From JAPUDQ01 sp039916485 (lineage in GTDB: Bacteria > Patescibacteriota > Saccharimonadia > Saccharimonadales > Saccharimonadaceae): a stretch of DNA of 23,823 nt. The stretch is from contig JBDSLH010000009.1 of the NCBI GenBank assembly GCA_039916485.1, forward strand, positions 1-23,823, written 5' to 3'. Positions 6,826 to 14,518 of the stretch are shown in pieces. The notes beneath the pieces are model-generated. The model made no database searches. It was not told where the DNA came from and saw only the letters and a program-made list of their open reading frames with translations. Position numbers and translations under genes: made by a program. The stretch's first letter is position 1. The number at the start of each line of letters is the position of its first letter.

Positions 6826-8448
6826 TTATGGGTTGCCGAGGATGATTACAAAATCAGCGTCTGACTGGACCCCTGGTGGTAAGCTTGAGCCACTACTCGA
6901 TTTACCTATTGCAGCTTGAATCTTTTTTGCCGTATCTGGTTTGCTACCACCCGAGAGATCATACCACTGGATCGGTGCAAACGAGCGCTGTGTCGATGTG
7001 TCGCCAATACTCGTAATGATGATGCCCTTTGACTGGAGCTCGGTTTCTTTCTTGCCTGCCACCCCAGATAGATCGCTACCGTTCAATATTTCTACTGTTG
7101 AATCCTCTTCGCTCGCTTGACTTGAACCAACAAATTGCCGCTGGATATATGCTTGGATGTCCGAAAAATCATCAATGCCTGCAACCGGCCGGACGATGCT
7201 TTGACCACTTATATTACCTGTGGTTACTAGTGGTTTTGTACCGTCAACCAAGCTAATGCTTCGGATGTTAGTCCTATCAATTCCTCCTGCAACATCCACA
7301 AGGGTTTTTATCTCACTCGTCTCAAAATTGGTTTCGACGTTTTTGCCGACACTATCGATGAGTCCCGCAACCGAAACAGGGTTTGTCAGCGTACCAGCGC
7401 TGGCTGCTTTTTCTTTGATCGCGACGATAATCTTTTGCTGGTACTGCTCACGATCAAAGTTCCCACCACTGAGGCCATAACCACCAGCTGCGTTCCGTGC
7501 CCGAGCGAGAGCTAGAGCGTGTTCTCCGTCAAGATCTGCATCGCCATTCGGCCATTTGACCATGTTACACCGCCGATTACACTGCCAATCAAAGTTCGGA
7601 TCGTATACGCCACGAGGATCGTCGCTATCAATAGTGACTGTGATACCACCGACGGCATTGACAGCATCTTTTAAGGCACTGTAGTTCACTTTTGCCGTGT
7701 ACTGGATGTCGATATCAAAGATCTCTCCAACTTTGTCTTTGAGAGCATTTGCTCCTGCCTGATCTGAGGTACCATCTTTTGCACACTCATATAGAGAGTT
7801 AATTTTCCCACTGTATCCAGCCATACAGTCTTGACCGAAGTCTACCCATAGGTCGCGGGGTACAGAGAACATAACCGCATTTTTCTTTTCCTGATCAACA
7901 CTAATGATCATGATCGAGTCAGTGAGACCGCCGGATCCGTTTTCTTGATGCGCAACACTGTCTTCGCTGGTACCAAAAAGGAGGATATTGCTACGGCCAA
8001 ATTCGTCTTTTTTCAGTGGTTTGCTAGCAAAGACGTCAAACAAATTTCCGTTAAATACACTCGAGCCTGCCAGTAAAGCCTTGATGCCAACATAACCACC
8101 GACAAGCGCTAGGATCACGAGTAACACTAGGATCAGTCGTTTAATTACCCGTTTATTTAGCCTGAAACCGCGTTTTTTCTGTGGTTGTTCATTATCAATC
8201 TGTCGAAGCGATTCATCCAACTCATCTGTCAGCCTACCGTGTCCAGCTTCAGTACCAGATACACCGATTTGCTGTGATGTCGATCGTTGATCGATACTAT
8301 TTGCCTGATGTCGACCATTTGCATCTTCAGCTAAAAACTGCTGCGGTACAGGCAATTTATCAACATCAAGTTTTTGCGATGGGGTCCCACCACTCATATT
8401 GCGTCTTCGCAATGTAAACCCATCAATGCTGTTTCGGTTCTGATTCAT
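6826..8448 (-). CDS. LytR-CpsA-Psr (LCP) family protein with LytR_C domain
   Basis: With the start at 8448 this is a 540-residue protein. Its cytoplasmic N-terminus (1-100) is polar and basic near the membrane, a transmembrane helix lies at about 102-126, and the extracellular LCP domain at about 153-345. Catalytic-type residues are visible: D177 (LTDSIM), R198-D199 (VPRDL) and the ALALARARN helix near 311-319. A LytR_C domain follows at about 451-538 (VEILNGSDLSGVAGK). LCP proteins transfer lipid-linked glycopolymers to peptidoglycan or surface acceptors. The frame extends 17 codons upstream, but the promoter overlaps that extension, so Met at 8448 is chosen. It is divergent from signal peptidase I. 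Confidence 0.92.
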   Translation of the reverse strand: MNQNRNSIDGFTLRRRNMSGGTPSQKLDVDKLPVPQQFLAEDANGRHQANSIDQRSTSQQIGVSGTEAGHGRLTDELDESLRQIDNEQPQKKRGFRLNKRVIKRLILVLLVILALVGGYVGIKALLAGSSVFNGNLFDVFASKPLKKDEFGRSNILLFGTSEDSVAHQENGSGGLTDSIMIISVDQEKKNAVMFSVPRDLWVDFGQDCMAGYSGKINSLYECAKDGTSDQAGANALKDKVGEIFDIDIQYTAKVNYSALKDAVNAVGGITVTIDSDDPRGVYDPNFDWQCNRRCNMVKWPNGDADLDGEHALALARARNAAGGYGLSGGNFDREQYQQKIIVAIKEKAASAGTLTNPVSVAGLIDSVGKNVETNFETSEIKTLVDVAGGIDRTNIRSISLVDGTKPLVTTGNISGQSIVRPVAGIDDFSDIQAYIQRQFVGSSQASEEDSTVEILNGSDLSGVAGKKETELQSKGIIITSIGDTSTQRSFAPIQWYDLSGGSKPDTAKKIQAAIGKSSSGSSLPPGVQSDADFVIILGNP

Positions 8449-8461
8449 ATTCGTTAGATCT

Positions 8462-8490
8462 AGTATAAACGTTCTCAGCATTTCGGTAAA
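8462..8490 (-). promoter_or_regulatory. LCP gene promoter
   Basis: On the minus strand TTTACC (8485-8490), 17 bases, TATACT (8462-8467). Thirteen bases separate the -10 from the ATG at 8448, predicting a leader of about 7 bases and no Shine-Dalgarno. Confidence 0.65.
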
Positions 8491-8529
8491 CGCTAGCATA
8501 TAGCGATATTGCCATGTATCCTAGTAAGT

Positions 8530-9123
8530 ATGTTGTCTATCGAACGACGCCAAGGCATAAAAGACATTCTCGGAATTGTCGGCTTTATCGTGGCTGTTGT
8601 TGTCGGTGCGTGGTTGATCAACTCTCTCGTATTTCGTAGTTTTAGCGTCACTGGCCCTAGCATGGAATCAACCATGTACACAGGCGACCGGCTTATCGTC
8701 AACCGTTTACCGATGACCATGAGTGCATTTCAGGGCAAATCCTACATGCCAAATCGCGGCCATGTGATTGTCTTTCGCAACCCAATGTTTGATGAAATGC
8801 GTAGCGATGAGTACGTTGTCAAGCGTGTGATCGGCTTACCTGGTGATCGAGTTGTGGTCTCTGGTGGACGTGTTACCGTCTATAATGACGAAAAGCCAAA
8901 TGGCTTCAACCCCTACGACGGAGTCGACGTGTACTCGTCTATCGTTACTGGCCAGCTCGAACAAACCGTCGAGGACGGGATGATATTTGTTATCGGTGAC
9001 AACCGTGGCGGACAGCAATCATTAGACTCCCGAAATGGCCTTGGGCTGATCCCGCTCGATAACATTGTCGGACCGGTTGCAATTAGGATCTATCCATTTA
9101 GTAAAATTTCTACTGAATTCTAA
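8530..9123 (+). CDS. lepB: signal peptidase I
   Basis: A 197-residue type I signal peptidase that cleaves signal peptides of exported proteins on the outer face of the membrane. One transmembrane helix covers about 12-34. Box B contains the nucleophile S44 (TGPSMESTM) and box D the general base K98 (VVKRVIGLPGD). Box E is GDNRGGQQSLDSRNGLG with the conserved Asp and Arg. The size fits compact Gram-positive SipS-like enzymes. An upstream TTG at 8509 is in frame but adds only seven residues, so ATG 8530 is preferred. Its stop shares bases with the stop of the convergent small gene (CTAA at 9120-9123). Confidence 0.95.
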   Translation: MLSIERRQGIKDILGIVGFIVAVVVGAWLINSLVFRSFSVTGPSMESTMYTGDRLIVNRLPMTMSAFQGKSYMPNRGHVIVFRNPMFDEMRSDEYVVKRVIGLPGDRVVVSGGRVTVYNDEKPNGFNPYDGVDVYSSIVTGQLEQTVEDGMIFVIGDNRGGQQSLDSRNGLGLIPLDNIVGPVAIRIYPFSKISTEF

Positions 9124-9311
9124 GGTCTTTTTTTGTAAATAAATATAACCCAGAAATAAGTTAATGTTGCCCCGGCAACAACAGGTCCAATTTTCTTAAA
9201 AGTATCTGACGACTCGAAAGCAAAACCAAATAAGCTCACACAAAAGATCAGCCCATTCAATATTATTAGTATCACTAGGTAGTCGATTGGTTTTAGTTTA
9301 CGTAGCTTCAT
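9120..9311 (-). CDS. small two-TM membrane protein downstream of parB
   Basis: A 63-residue protein with two predicted membrane helices (about 10-32 and 41-59), a basic N-terminus (MKLRKLK) and a basic C-terminus (YKKRP), a hairpin with both ends probably cytoplasmic. I recognise no family. It starts three bases after the parB stop, which fits translational coupling, and no Shine-Dalgarno is seen. Its stop overlaps the lepB stop on the other strand by four bases. Coding is likely from composition and placement but not certain. Confidence 0.6.
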   Translation of the reverse strand: MKLRKLKPIDYLVILIILNGLIFCVSLFGFAFESSDTFKKIGPVVAGATLTYFWVIFIYKKRP

Positions 9312-9314
9312 AAC

Positions 9315-10199
9315 TTATGTCAGTAGTTTTTCGAGCTTAGTCAGCTCTTTTTCGTCTTTGTAATTGATAATGATCTGTCCACCATGCGCGGTCGTTTTGT
9401 GTGTAACTTTCATACTGAATTTCTTGCTTAAGGATTTGGTGAGGTCTGTCTCTGTCTGTGTATGTCGGACGGCTTCTTTCGTCTTGTCTTCGCCTAGTTT
9501 GCCTTTTTTATATCCGACGACGAATTGCTCGGCCTTGCGGACGCTCCAGCCATGCAGCATGATCATCCGAAGCAATTTCGTTTGCACAGCCGGCTCATCA
9601 GCAAGTGACAAGATCTGGCGCGCGTGGCCCTCGGAAATGGTACCTTCTACTAGTGCTTCTTTAGCAGGTTCAGGCAATCGTAACAGACGAATAGTGTTAG
9701 TAATCGTACTCACTGCTTTGCCGCCAGCGCGTTGTGCTATCTCTTCGTGTGTCAGATTGAATTGTGTATTAAGTTTTAGATACGCTGTAGCTGTCTCGAG
9801 CGGATTGAGATCTTCACGCTGGAGGTTTTCTATGAGTGCGATCTCGAGTTTATGTTGGTTGTTTAACGTCCGGACTAGCGTCGGAATTTTTACAAGTCCT
9901 GCGAGCTGCGCTGCTCGCCAACGACGCTCTCCGGCGACAATTTGATACTTACTACCTTTTGCTACAACAATGATCGGCTGGAGCATACCATGCTCTGTCA
10001 GAGATGTTGCCAGTTCTGTCAGTGAACTCGGATCAAAATCTCGGCGTGGCTGATTTGGGTCAGAAATAATCTGCTCAGTGGGCAAATATCGTAGCTGTGA
10101 AATTTTTTCATCACGCTCCGCCGTCGGATCAAACGACTCATCGAGTACGTCGGTTGGTATCAGTGAATCAAATCCTCGTCCTAATCCGCTTTTTTTCAT
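9315..10199 (-). CDS. parB: chromosome partitioning protein ParB (Spo0J)
   Basis: A 294-residue ParB, a parS-binding CTPase clamp that loads partition complexes near the origin. It begins with the typical MKKSGLGRGFDSLIP. The CTP-binding domain has GERRWRA (90-96) and ENLQREDLNP (124-133). The helix-turn-helix lies at about 150-175 (THEEIAQRAGGKAVSTITN), and a C-terminal dimerisation region ends the protein. Its ATG overlaps the parA stop as ATGA (10196-10199), indicating coupled translation in a parAB operon. Confidence 0.96.
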   Translation of the reverse strand: MKKSGLGRGFDSLIPTDVLDESFDPTAERDEKISQLRYLPTEQIISDPNQPRRDFDPSSLTELATSLTEHGMLQPIIVVAKGSKYQIVAGERRWRAAQLAGLVKIPTLVRTLNNQHKLEIALIENLQREDLNPLETATAYLKLNTQFNLTHEEIAQRAGGKAVSTITNTIRLLRLPEPAKEALVEGTISEGHARQILSLADEPAVQTKLLRMIMLHGWSVRKAEQFVVGYKKGKLGEDKTKEAVRHTQTETDLTKSLSKKFSMKVTHKTTAHGGQIIINYKDEKELTKLEKLLT

Positions 10200-10972
10200 A
10201 CTGCCCCGCTTTCTTCCACTCGTTTAACGACTTCTTTAGCGAGCGCCTTGTACGACCTGGCACCTTTGCTCCACCCATCATAATCTCCGACAGGCACACC
10301 ATGGCTCGGAGCTTCGGCAATTCGGACGTTTCGTGGAATGACAGTATCAAATACCTCATTAGGAAAATGCTTTTTAACTTCCTCATACACTTGCTTGCTG
10401 AGCGACGTCCGAGTGTCCATCATCGTGACGAGCACGCCGACGGTGCTCAGCGTCGGGTTAAGGCCTTTGCGGATAAGTTTCATCGTCTCAAGTAGTTGAC
10501 CCAGACCTTCCATAGCATAAAATTCTGCCTGGACCGGTAACAGCACGAATCGAGATGCAATCAGCGCGTTGACTGTCAGCAAGCTCAGGCTTGGCGGACT
10601 ATCAATGATGATGTAATCATAGCTATCGAGTTTCGCAAGTGCTAGTTTGAGTCTCACAAACCGTCGTTCGGCCTTAGCTAGCTCTACCTCAGCGTTGGCT
10701 AACTCTGGGGTTGAGGCGATGAGATCAAGATTTTTGTACTGTGTGTTGAGGACTGCTTGATGGGCTTCGACTTCTTGCTGGATGACATTAAGGATTGTGA
10801 GGTCGAGATTGCGCTTATCGATGCCCAGGCCGCTGGTCGCATTACCTTGGGGGTCAAAGTCCACGAGAAGTACTCGTTTACCCATTTTGTTCAGACAGTA
10901 CGCAAGGTTGATACTCGTGGTTGTTTTGCCCACGCCACCTTTTTGATTGGTAACTGCGATTATTACGCCCAC
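10196..10972 (-). CDS. parA: chromosome partitioning ATPase ParA (Soj)
   Basis: A 258-residue deviant Walker-type ATPase that drives origin segregation with ParB. The deviant Walker A is KGGVGKTTT (11-19), Walker A' is VDFDPQGNAT (37-46), and Walker B lies around DYIIIDSPPSLSLLT. The length is typical of chromosomal Soj and there is no N-terminal DNA-binding extension as in plasmid ParA. The start is a GTG at 10970-10972, with a purine-rich GAGAGAGG about 10 bases upstream. It heads the parA-parB-small-membrane-protein unit and follows the rplU terminator. Confidence 0.96.
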   Translation of the reverse strand: MGVIIAVTNQKGGVGKTTTSINLAYCLNKMGKRVLLVDFDPQGNATSGLGIDKRNLDLTILNVIQQEVEAHQAVLNTQYKNLDLIASTPELANAEVELAKAERRFVRLKLALAKLDSYDYIIIDSPPSLSLLTVNALIASRFVLLPVQAEFYAMEGLGQLLETMKLIRKGLNPTLSTVGVLVTMMDTRTSLSKQVYEEVKKHFPNEVFDTVIPRNVRIAEAPSHGVPVGDYDGWSKGARSYKALAKEVVKRVEESGAV

Positions 10973-11001
10973 AGTGTGTACGCCTCTCTCATATACACTC
11001 T

Positions 11002-11023
11002 AGTATAGCATGAGCGTGAAACA
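11002..11023 (-). promoter_or_regulatory. parA -10 box and adjacent parS-like half site
   Basis: TATACT on the minus strand (11002-11007) lies 29 bases before the parA GTG. Immediately upstream, minus-strand 11023-11015 reads TGTTTCACG, identical to one half plus one base of the 16-base parS consensus TGTTTCACGTGAAACA; the other half does not match. The -35 box is weak. Confidence 0.35.
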
Positions 11024-11032
11024 AAAAACGGC

Positions 11033-11057
11033 AAAAAAATAGGGGCCGAAGCCCTTA
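11033..11057 (-). terminator. intrinsic terminator after rplU
   Basis: On the minus strand a TAAGGGC-TTCG-GCCCCTA hairpin with one mismatch and a stable TTCG loop is followed by seven T. It begins three bases after the rplU stop and separates rplU from parA. Confidence 0.85.
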
Positions 11058-11059
11058 TT

Positions 11060-11365
11060 TTATTTAATACTGCCGATTTCGATGCGGCTATATTTCTGGC
11101 GGTGACCAGTAACTTTGTGCACGCGCTTTTTAGATTTGTATCGGATGATCTGGAGCTTTTCGCCCTTTACTTCATCTTCGAGTACTTTAGCTTTGATACT
11201 AATGCCACTTACGAGTGGTGTCCCAACTTTGGCATCTTTGCCGTCAAACACCATCAGTGGTTCGAGCGTGAGCTCTTTTGTTCCATCCGGGAGGCGGTCC
11301 ACCAGGAGGGTCTCTTTTTCGCCGACAATGTATTGTTTGCCGCCGACACGAACAACTGCTTTCAT
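11060..11365 (-). CDS. rplU: 50S ribosomal protein L21
   Basis: A 101-residue bL21 of normal size, a large-subunit assembly protein that contacts 23S rRNA and L20. It begins MKAVVRVGGKQYIVGEKETL, the family signature being GGKQY near the start, and it contains the RYKSKKRVHKVTGHRQKYSRIEI basic block. It has a true leader with a good Shine-Dalgarno (AAAGGA about 6 bases before the ATG) and its own promoter and terminator. The usual partner rpmA (L27) is not adjacent; the gene is followed by parAB instead. Confidence 0.97.
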   Translation of the reverse strand: MKAVVRVGGKQYIVGEKETLLVDRLPDGTKELTLEPLMVFDGKDAKVGTPLVSGISIKAKVLEDEVKGEKLQIIRYKSKKRVHKVTGHRQKYSRIEIGSIK

Positions 11366-11398
11366 AATGATCCTTTAATATTATTGATTCAGTGACCT

Positions 11399-11427
11399 AT
11401 TCTAACAGATGTCAAAGCGATTATCAA
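11399..11427 (-). promoter_or_regulatory. rplU promoter
   Basis: On the minus strand TTGATA (11422-11427), 17 bases, TAGAAT (11399-11404). The predicted leader is about 27 bases and contains the AAAGGA ribosome site. Confidence 0.75.
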
Positions 11428-11430
11428 GCC

Positions 11431-11940
11431 CTAGTATGTGGTCAGAGTCGTGGGGATGCCGTACTGCTTTATAAGCGCGCTTGACGGTCTGACTACTCCG
11501 CAAAATATTTGCGTCCATGTGCCGTCAACTTTTTTGTAAAAACATTGTTCAACATAAGGGGTCTTGAATGAAACTCTAGCAAATTCAGCCTCTAACTTCT
11601 CTACTTTGTAGTCGTAGGTTGTAATGCTTGCTGCCTTTTGGTAACTCTCTGCCAGTGCTACCACCTGGGCGTTTTCATCACCTGTTTTTGATGGCGCATC
11701 TTCCTTTTGAACAGCCTTGTTTTCTAGACTTTGTCGCGCTTTTGTTAGTTCTTCATTAAGCTTCTGTGTATTCGTTAATTCATTTGCCACCGATGCTATC
11801 TGTTGCTTTTGCTGCCAAATTAGTAGCGCCAGGAGCACAATAGTAATGATCACAACGCCACAAACTATATACAGGATCGGATTTCGACTCGGTTTACTGA
11901 CTATCTGAGAATGCTGTGGTTGAGATGTGTTGAGTTCCAT
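11431..11940 (-). CDS. single-TM coiled-coil protein, paralogue 1
   Basis: A 169-residue protein I do not recognise. A polar cytoplasmic N-terminus (1-20) is followed by a transmembrane helix (about 21-43), a Gln/Leu/Glu-rich coiled coil (about 44-77), a short acidic linker and an extracytoplasmic domain (about 92-169). That domain carries two cysteines, C133 and C147, which could form a disulphide. The order AESYQKA (97-103), FARV (120-123), W142, YGIP (160-163) parallels the upstream gene, so the two are diverged tandem duplicates. It lies 16 bases downstream of that gene with a weak ribosome site, so an operon is likely. Confidence 0.8.
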   Translation of the reverse strand: MELNTSQPQHSQIVSKPSRNPILYIVCGVVIITIVLLALLIWQQKQQIASVANELTNTQKLNEELTKARQSLENKAVQKEDAPSKTGDENAQVVALAESYQKAASITTYDYKVEKLEAEFARVSFKTPYVEQCFYKKVDGTWTQIFCGVVRPSSALIKQYGIPTTLTTY

Positions 11941-11956
11941 AATAGATCCAGTGGTC

Positions 11957-12619
11957 TTATGCGGGCATTTCTTTAGTTAAATCCATGACATCAGAAGGTA
12001 CACCATATACGTTTTTCAAATCATTCCGATCAGCTTCGAGCACTGGGTTCATTGCTAACATTACCCAATCTTTTTCACCATTCTTTTTTGTAACAGCCTT
12101 GAAAATATAGTGGTCAAATTTTCCTGTTAGCGTGTTTTTAGGTAAATTTTGATCAGTGGATACATACTCAATATGCACACGAGCAAAGGTTTCGTCTTTA
12201 TCTAAGTATTTTATTTTTACCAGATACGGTGTATTTTGATAGCCCTCTGTAACATTGGCTTGATGATATGATTCGGCCATTCCGCCTAGAAGAGTCTGAG
12301 TAATAAAATCTTTTCCGCCAGTAGTTTCAGGTGTGCCTTGCTTCTTTAGCAACGCTTGTTCAGATTTGAGTTGAGAAATCTCGTTATTAAGACTTTCAAC
12401 ATCCGCTGATTGGTTATACCAAAGATACGTCATAACACCCGCACCAAGTAGTGTGAGCAAAAATAGCACGCTGACAAACGAAAATGCCTTGCTATGTTTT
12501 TCTTTACGGACGACAGGTTGTGTCGATGCTGATGGTAACGTTTCGTGTCCAGGATCGACTGGTGTTGTCTGCTGCTGATTTATTGGTGGTTCTGATGGCT
12601 TTTTAGAGAATGGACCCAT
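11957..12619 (-). CDS. single-TM coiled-coil protein, paralogue 2
   Basis: A 220-residue protein of unknown function with the same plan as its neighbour. It has a Pro/Gln-rich cytoplasmic tail (1-42), a membrane helix (about 45-67), a short coiled coil (about 72-95) and an extracytoplasmic domain (about 103-220). Shared landmarks are AESYHQA (115-121), FARVHI (145-150), W185 and YGVP (205-208). Unlike paralogue 1 it has no cysteines. The ATG has a strong Shine-Dalgarno (AAGGAG, six bases upstream), and a TATACT lies within the preceding 40 bases. Surface-exposed anchored proteins of this kind may act in the envelope or in attachment, but nothing in the sequence shows a specific role. Confidence 0.82.
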   Translation of the reverse strand: MGPFSKKPSEPPINQQQTTPVDPGHETLPSASTQPVVRKEKHSKAFSFVSVLFLLTLLGAGVMTYLWYNQSADVESLNNEISQLKSEQALLKKQGTPETTGGKDFITQTLLGGMAESYHQANVTEGYQNTPYLVKIKYLDKDETFARVHIEYVSTDQNLPKNTLTGKFDHYIFKAVTKKNGEKDWVMLAMNPVLEADRNDLKNVYGVPSDVMDLTKEMPA

Positions 12620-12674
12620 TACATGCTCCTTAGTTTATAGGCTCAGTATAGTCCAATACTAAAAATTCTACTAT

Positions 12675-12926
12675 CTATTCGCTGTCAAAGGTAAACCAGG
12701 TAGGATCTTTTTTGACATCGTCGTCGACTTGACTCCAAAAAGCTTCAAGCTGTACTTCATCGGGTCGCTCATTGAGCTCCCAATTGTTATCATGTTCATC
12801 TGGATCAGCAGCAACCGCCCGAGTAAGCTCGTCATTGTCTATTGTCACAGGGCTTAATTGCATTGGATGAGCAACATTTTTAAAATGTGGCAACGAGATA
12901 GAAATTGTTTTTGGGATCTTAAGCAT
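12675..12926 (-). CDS. small acidic uncharacterised protein
   Basis: An 83-residue soluble protein, strongly acidic after residue 28 and ending DPTWFTFDSE. No domain is recognised and there are no membrane segments. Its ATG overlaps the end of the upstream gene by eight bases and is preceded by a strong Shine-Dalgarno (AGGGAGG, eight bases away). It is therefore probably translated as the second gene of a two-gene unit. Its acidity and pairing with a more basic partner could mean that the two products interact, but this is speculation. Confidence 0.7.
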   Translation of the reverse strand: MLKIPKTISISLPHFKNVAHPMQLSPVTIDNDELTRAVAADPDEHDNNWELNERPDEVQLEAFWSQVDDDVKKDPTWFTFDSE

Positions 12927-13320
12927 CGTGTTTGCCTCCCTGATGAACGGTAAATGTTCGACTAGGCTCGTTAGGATCTGTTACTTTCCTGGCTACGGAG
13001 TGAGACATAGTATCTGTGTCACTTATATCCGCGTAGATATCAAACTTACGCACTCGAGTTGAAGCATGTAAATCACTGTATCGACGCATAGGTATCACTC
13101 CCCATGCATCACCGTAGGCTTCTCTTAAACCTTTTATTGCTTGATCTAACCCTAGGGGTGGCATTAGTTCATCCTCTGTAACACCGCTGGCAATCCGACC
13201 AGGTAACATCCATTCCTGAGGTAAATCAGCTACGTCAGGGTACATAGCGACATGGTATAGAGAGAGTTTTTCGCGAAGGTTTTCTAGATGTGACAATGGT
13301 AGGTCTTGGCGTTCTGACAT
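12919..13320 (-). CDS. uncharacterised 133-residue protein
   Basis: A soluble protein with no recognised family. The N-terminal part (1-30) is a charged helix. The middle holds a WMLPGRIASGVTEDELMPPLG segment (37-57), and the C-terminal part looks like a beta-rich section (RKFDIYADISDTDT, then SRTFTVHQGG). It has a near-consensus promoter of its own and a modest AAAGG ribosome site, and it overlaps the next gene by eight bases, so it leads a two-gene transcript. Confidence 0.72.
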   Translation of the reverse strand: MSERQDLPLSHLENLREKLSLYHVAMYPDVADLPQEWMLPGRIASGVTEDELMPPLGLDQAIKGLREAYGDAWGVIPMRRYSDLHASTRVRKFDIYADISDTDTMSHSVARKVTDPNEPSRTFTVHQGGKHDA

Positions 13321-13357
13321 GTTATACCTTTTTTATTTTTGGAGTGCTTATGTATGC

Positions 13358-13386
13358 ATAATAACACAAGCTTTATTAAATGTCAA
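13358..13386 (-). promoter_or_regulatory. near-consensus promoter of the 133-residue protein gene
   Basis: On the minus strand perfect TTGACA (13381-13386), 17 bases, TATTAT (13358-13363). The predicted leader is about 30 bases with AAAGG near the ATG. Confidence 0.8.
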
Positions 13387-13401
13387 TAATAGGATCTTGA
13401 C

Positions 13402-14052
13402 CTACTTAATCGGCGGAAGAAGGGCTAATAATGCACCATCCGATAAATACCGTATGCCCCCCATGGCTGCTGAGCGTGGGAGATTTTGCGGAATGTCCAT
13501 GAGGATAGGCTCAACCCACAACGATACTAGTCCATGCTTTAAGTTCCCTCCTGTATCCTTTGCGGGAGTTACACACCAGTGCCTGGAAAACTGCTGTAAT
13601 GAATCTATAGAAACTAATGCCTTTGCGTAGGAAATAGTCCTGTACAGACATTTCCAACCCGGAGGAACATCATCAAATGATCGAGGTATATGACCATTTT
13701 CTAAGCTACCAAATTGTTCCCACAGTTCGCCTCCAGCTAACAGATCATAATCAAACTGTGTTTTATCGACCTGTCGAGCACCGACTATCGCATATAACGG
13801 CTCAGCAACTACCCTGGTGGCTTCACTATCAGAAGGTAAGACAAATACCCCCTTGTCATATATTTTGGTCAGTTCATCAATCAGCGACTCGCCCAGATCA
13901 TTAACTGCTAACAAATCTCGTATCGTCATATTATCATCTATTGCTTCCCACACACTTGCAGGCGGTAATTTAGCATGTGAATCAGTATATTTAATTCCAT
14001 GTTCTAAGAAAAATTGTTTTTCAGGGCTAAAGTGGTGGTCCCGTTCTCGCAT
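13402..14052 (-). CDS. uncharacterised 216-residue protein
   Basis: A soluble protein with no family that I recognise. The N-terminus has a helical segment (MTIRDLLAVNDLGESLIDEL, about 42-61) that resembles helix-hairpin spacing but lacks a clear DNA-binding motif. The second half is hydrophobic-patterned and contains RTISYAKALVSIDSLQQF and a GLVSLWVEPILMD strand, ending in LLALLPPIK. It starts 28 bases after the zinc peptidase gene. TATTAT at 14064-14069 lies 11 bases before the ATG, so it may have its own nearly leaderless start or be read through. Confidence 0.72.
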   Translation of the reverse strand: MRERDHHFSPEKQFFLEHGIKYTDSHAKLPPASVWEAIDDNMTIRDLLAVNDLGESLIDELTKIYDKGVFVLPSDSEATRVVAEPLYAIVGARQVDKTQFDYDLLAGGELWEQFGSLENGHIPRSFDDVPPGWKCLYRTISYAKALVSIDSLQQFSRHWCVTPAKDTGGNLKHGLVSLWVEPILMDIPQNLPRSAAMGGIRYLSDGALLALLPPIK

Positions 14053-14080
14053 TGTTATGCACTATAATATATTTTTTAAA

Positions 14081-14464
14081 TTATCGCCAGTTTCGTTCTA
14101 TCTCGTGTATCTTGTCGTGATCTAACCCGTAAAAATGCGCAATCTCATGCCAGAGTGTGTGTTTGATCTGTTTATAAAAGCTTTGTTCATCATGAGTCAC
14201 AGCCATGATTGGATATTTGAAAAGAGTGATCTTGTCGGGAAGCACCAAGTTGTAGCCTGCGCCCCGTTTCGGCAGCGGAATACCTTCATAAAGCCCAAGC
14301 AACAGTTGGTCACCGCGCAACCGCAATTTTGTTGCCTGATCTAGCGACGGTTCATCGGCATATGTAATGGCGACGTTGTTAAGATGTTTCATGTAACGCT
14401 CTGGCATTTCGTCCATAGCGTGCCCAATAAGAGTAGAAAACTGTTCGTCAGAGATTATATTCAC
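14081..14464 (-). CDS. minimal zinc metallopeptidase (Zincin_1 / MMP-like family)
   Basis: A 127-residue member of the small bacterial metallopeptidase family (PF06262-type). Near the C-terminus it carries HTLWHEIAHFYGLDH: H106, E107, H110 and H116 fit HExxHxxGxxH, with His as third ligand as in metzincins. The N-terminal half matches the family pattern of a short helix (about 10-27) followed by an NNVAITYADEP strand (29-39). There is no signal peptide, so it is cytoplasmic; the physiological substrate of this family is poorly known. The start is GTG at 14462-14464, which gives the family's normal length; the first internal ATG would remove most of helix 1. Confidence 0.9.
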   Translation of the reverse strand: MNIISDEQFSTLIGHAMDEMPERYMKHLNNVAITYADEPSLDQATKLRLRGDQLLLGLYEGIPLPKRGAGYNLVLPDKITLFKYPIMAVTHDEQSFYKQIKHTLWHEIAHFYGLDHDKIHEIERNWR

Positions 14465-14471
14465 TATACAC

Positions 14472-14477
14472 AGTATA
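14472..14477 (-). promoter_or_regulatory. -10 box of the zinc metallopeptidase gene
   Basis: TATACT on the minus strand ends seven bases before the GTG start, predicting a leaderless mRNA. No good -35 is seen. Confidence 0.45.
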
Positions 14478-14518
14478 GCAAATTAGATACTGTCTTGGTG
14501 ATATTATTTGAAGCGAAC

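Noticed and set aside
9315..11007. Replication origin next to parAB
   Set aside because: No dnaA, no DnaA-box cluster and no AT-rich unwinding region were seen; the operon lies beside rplU.
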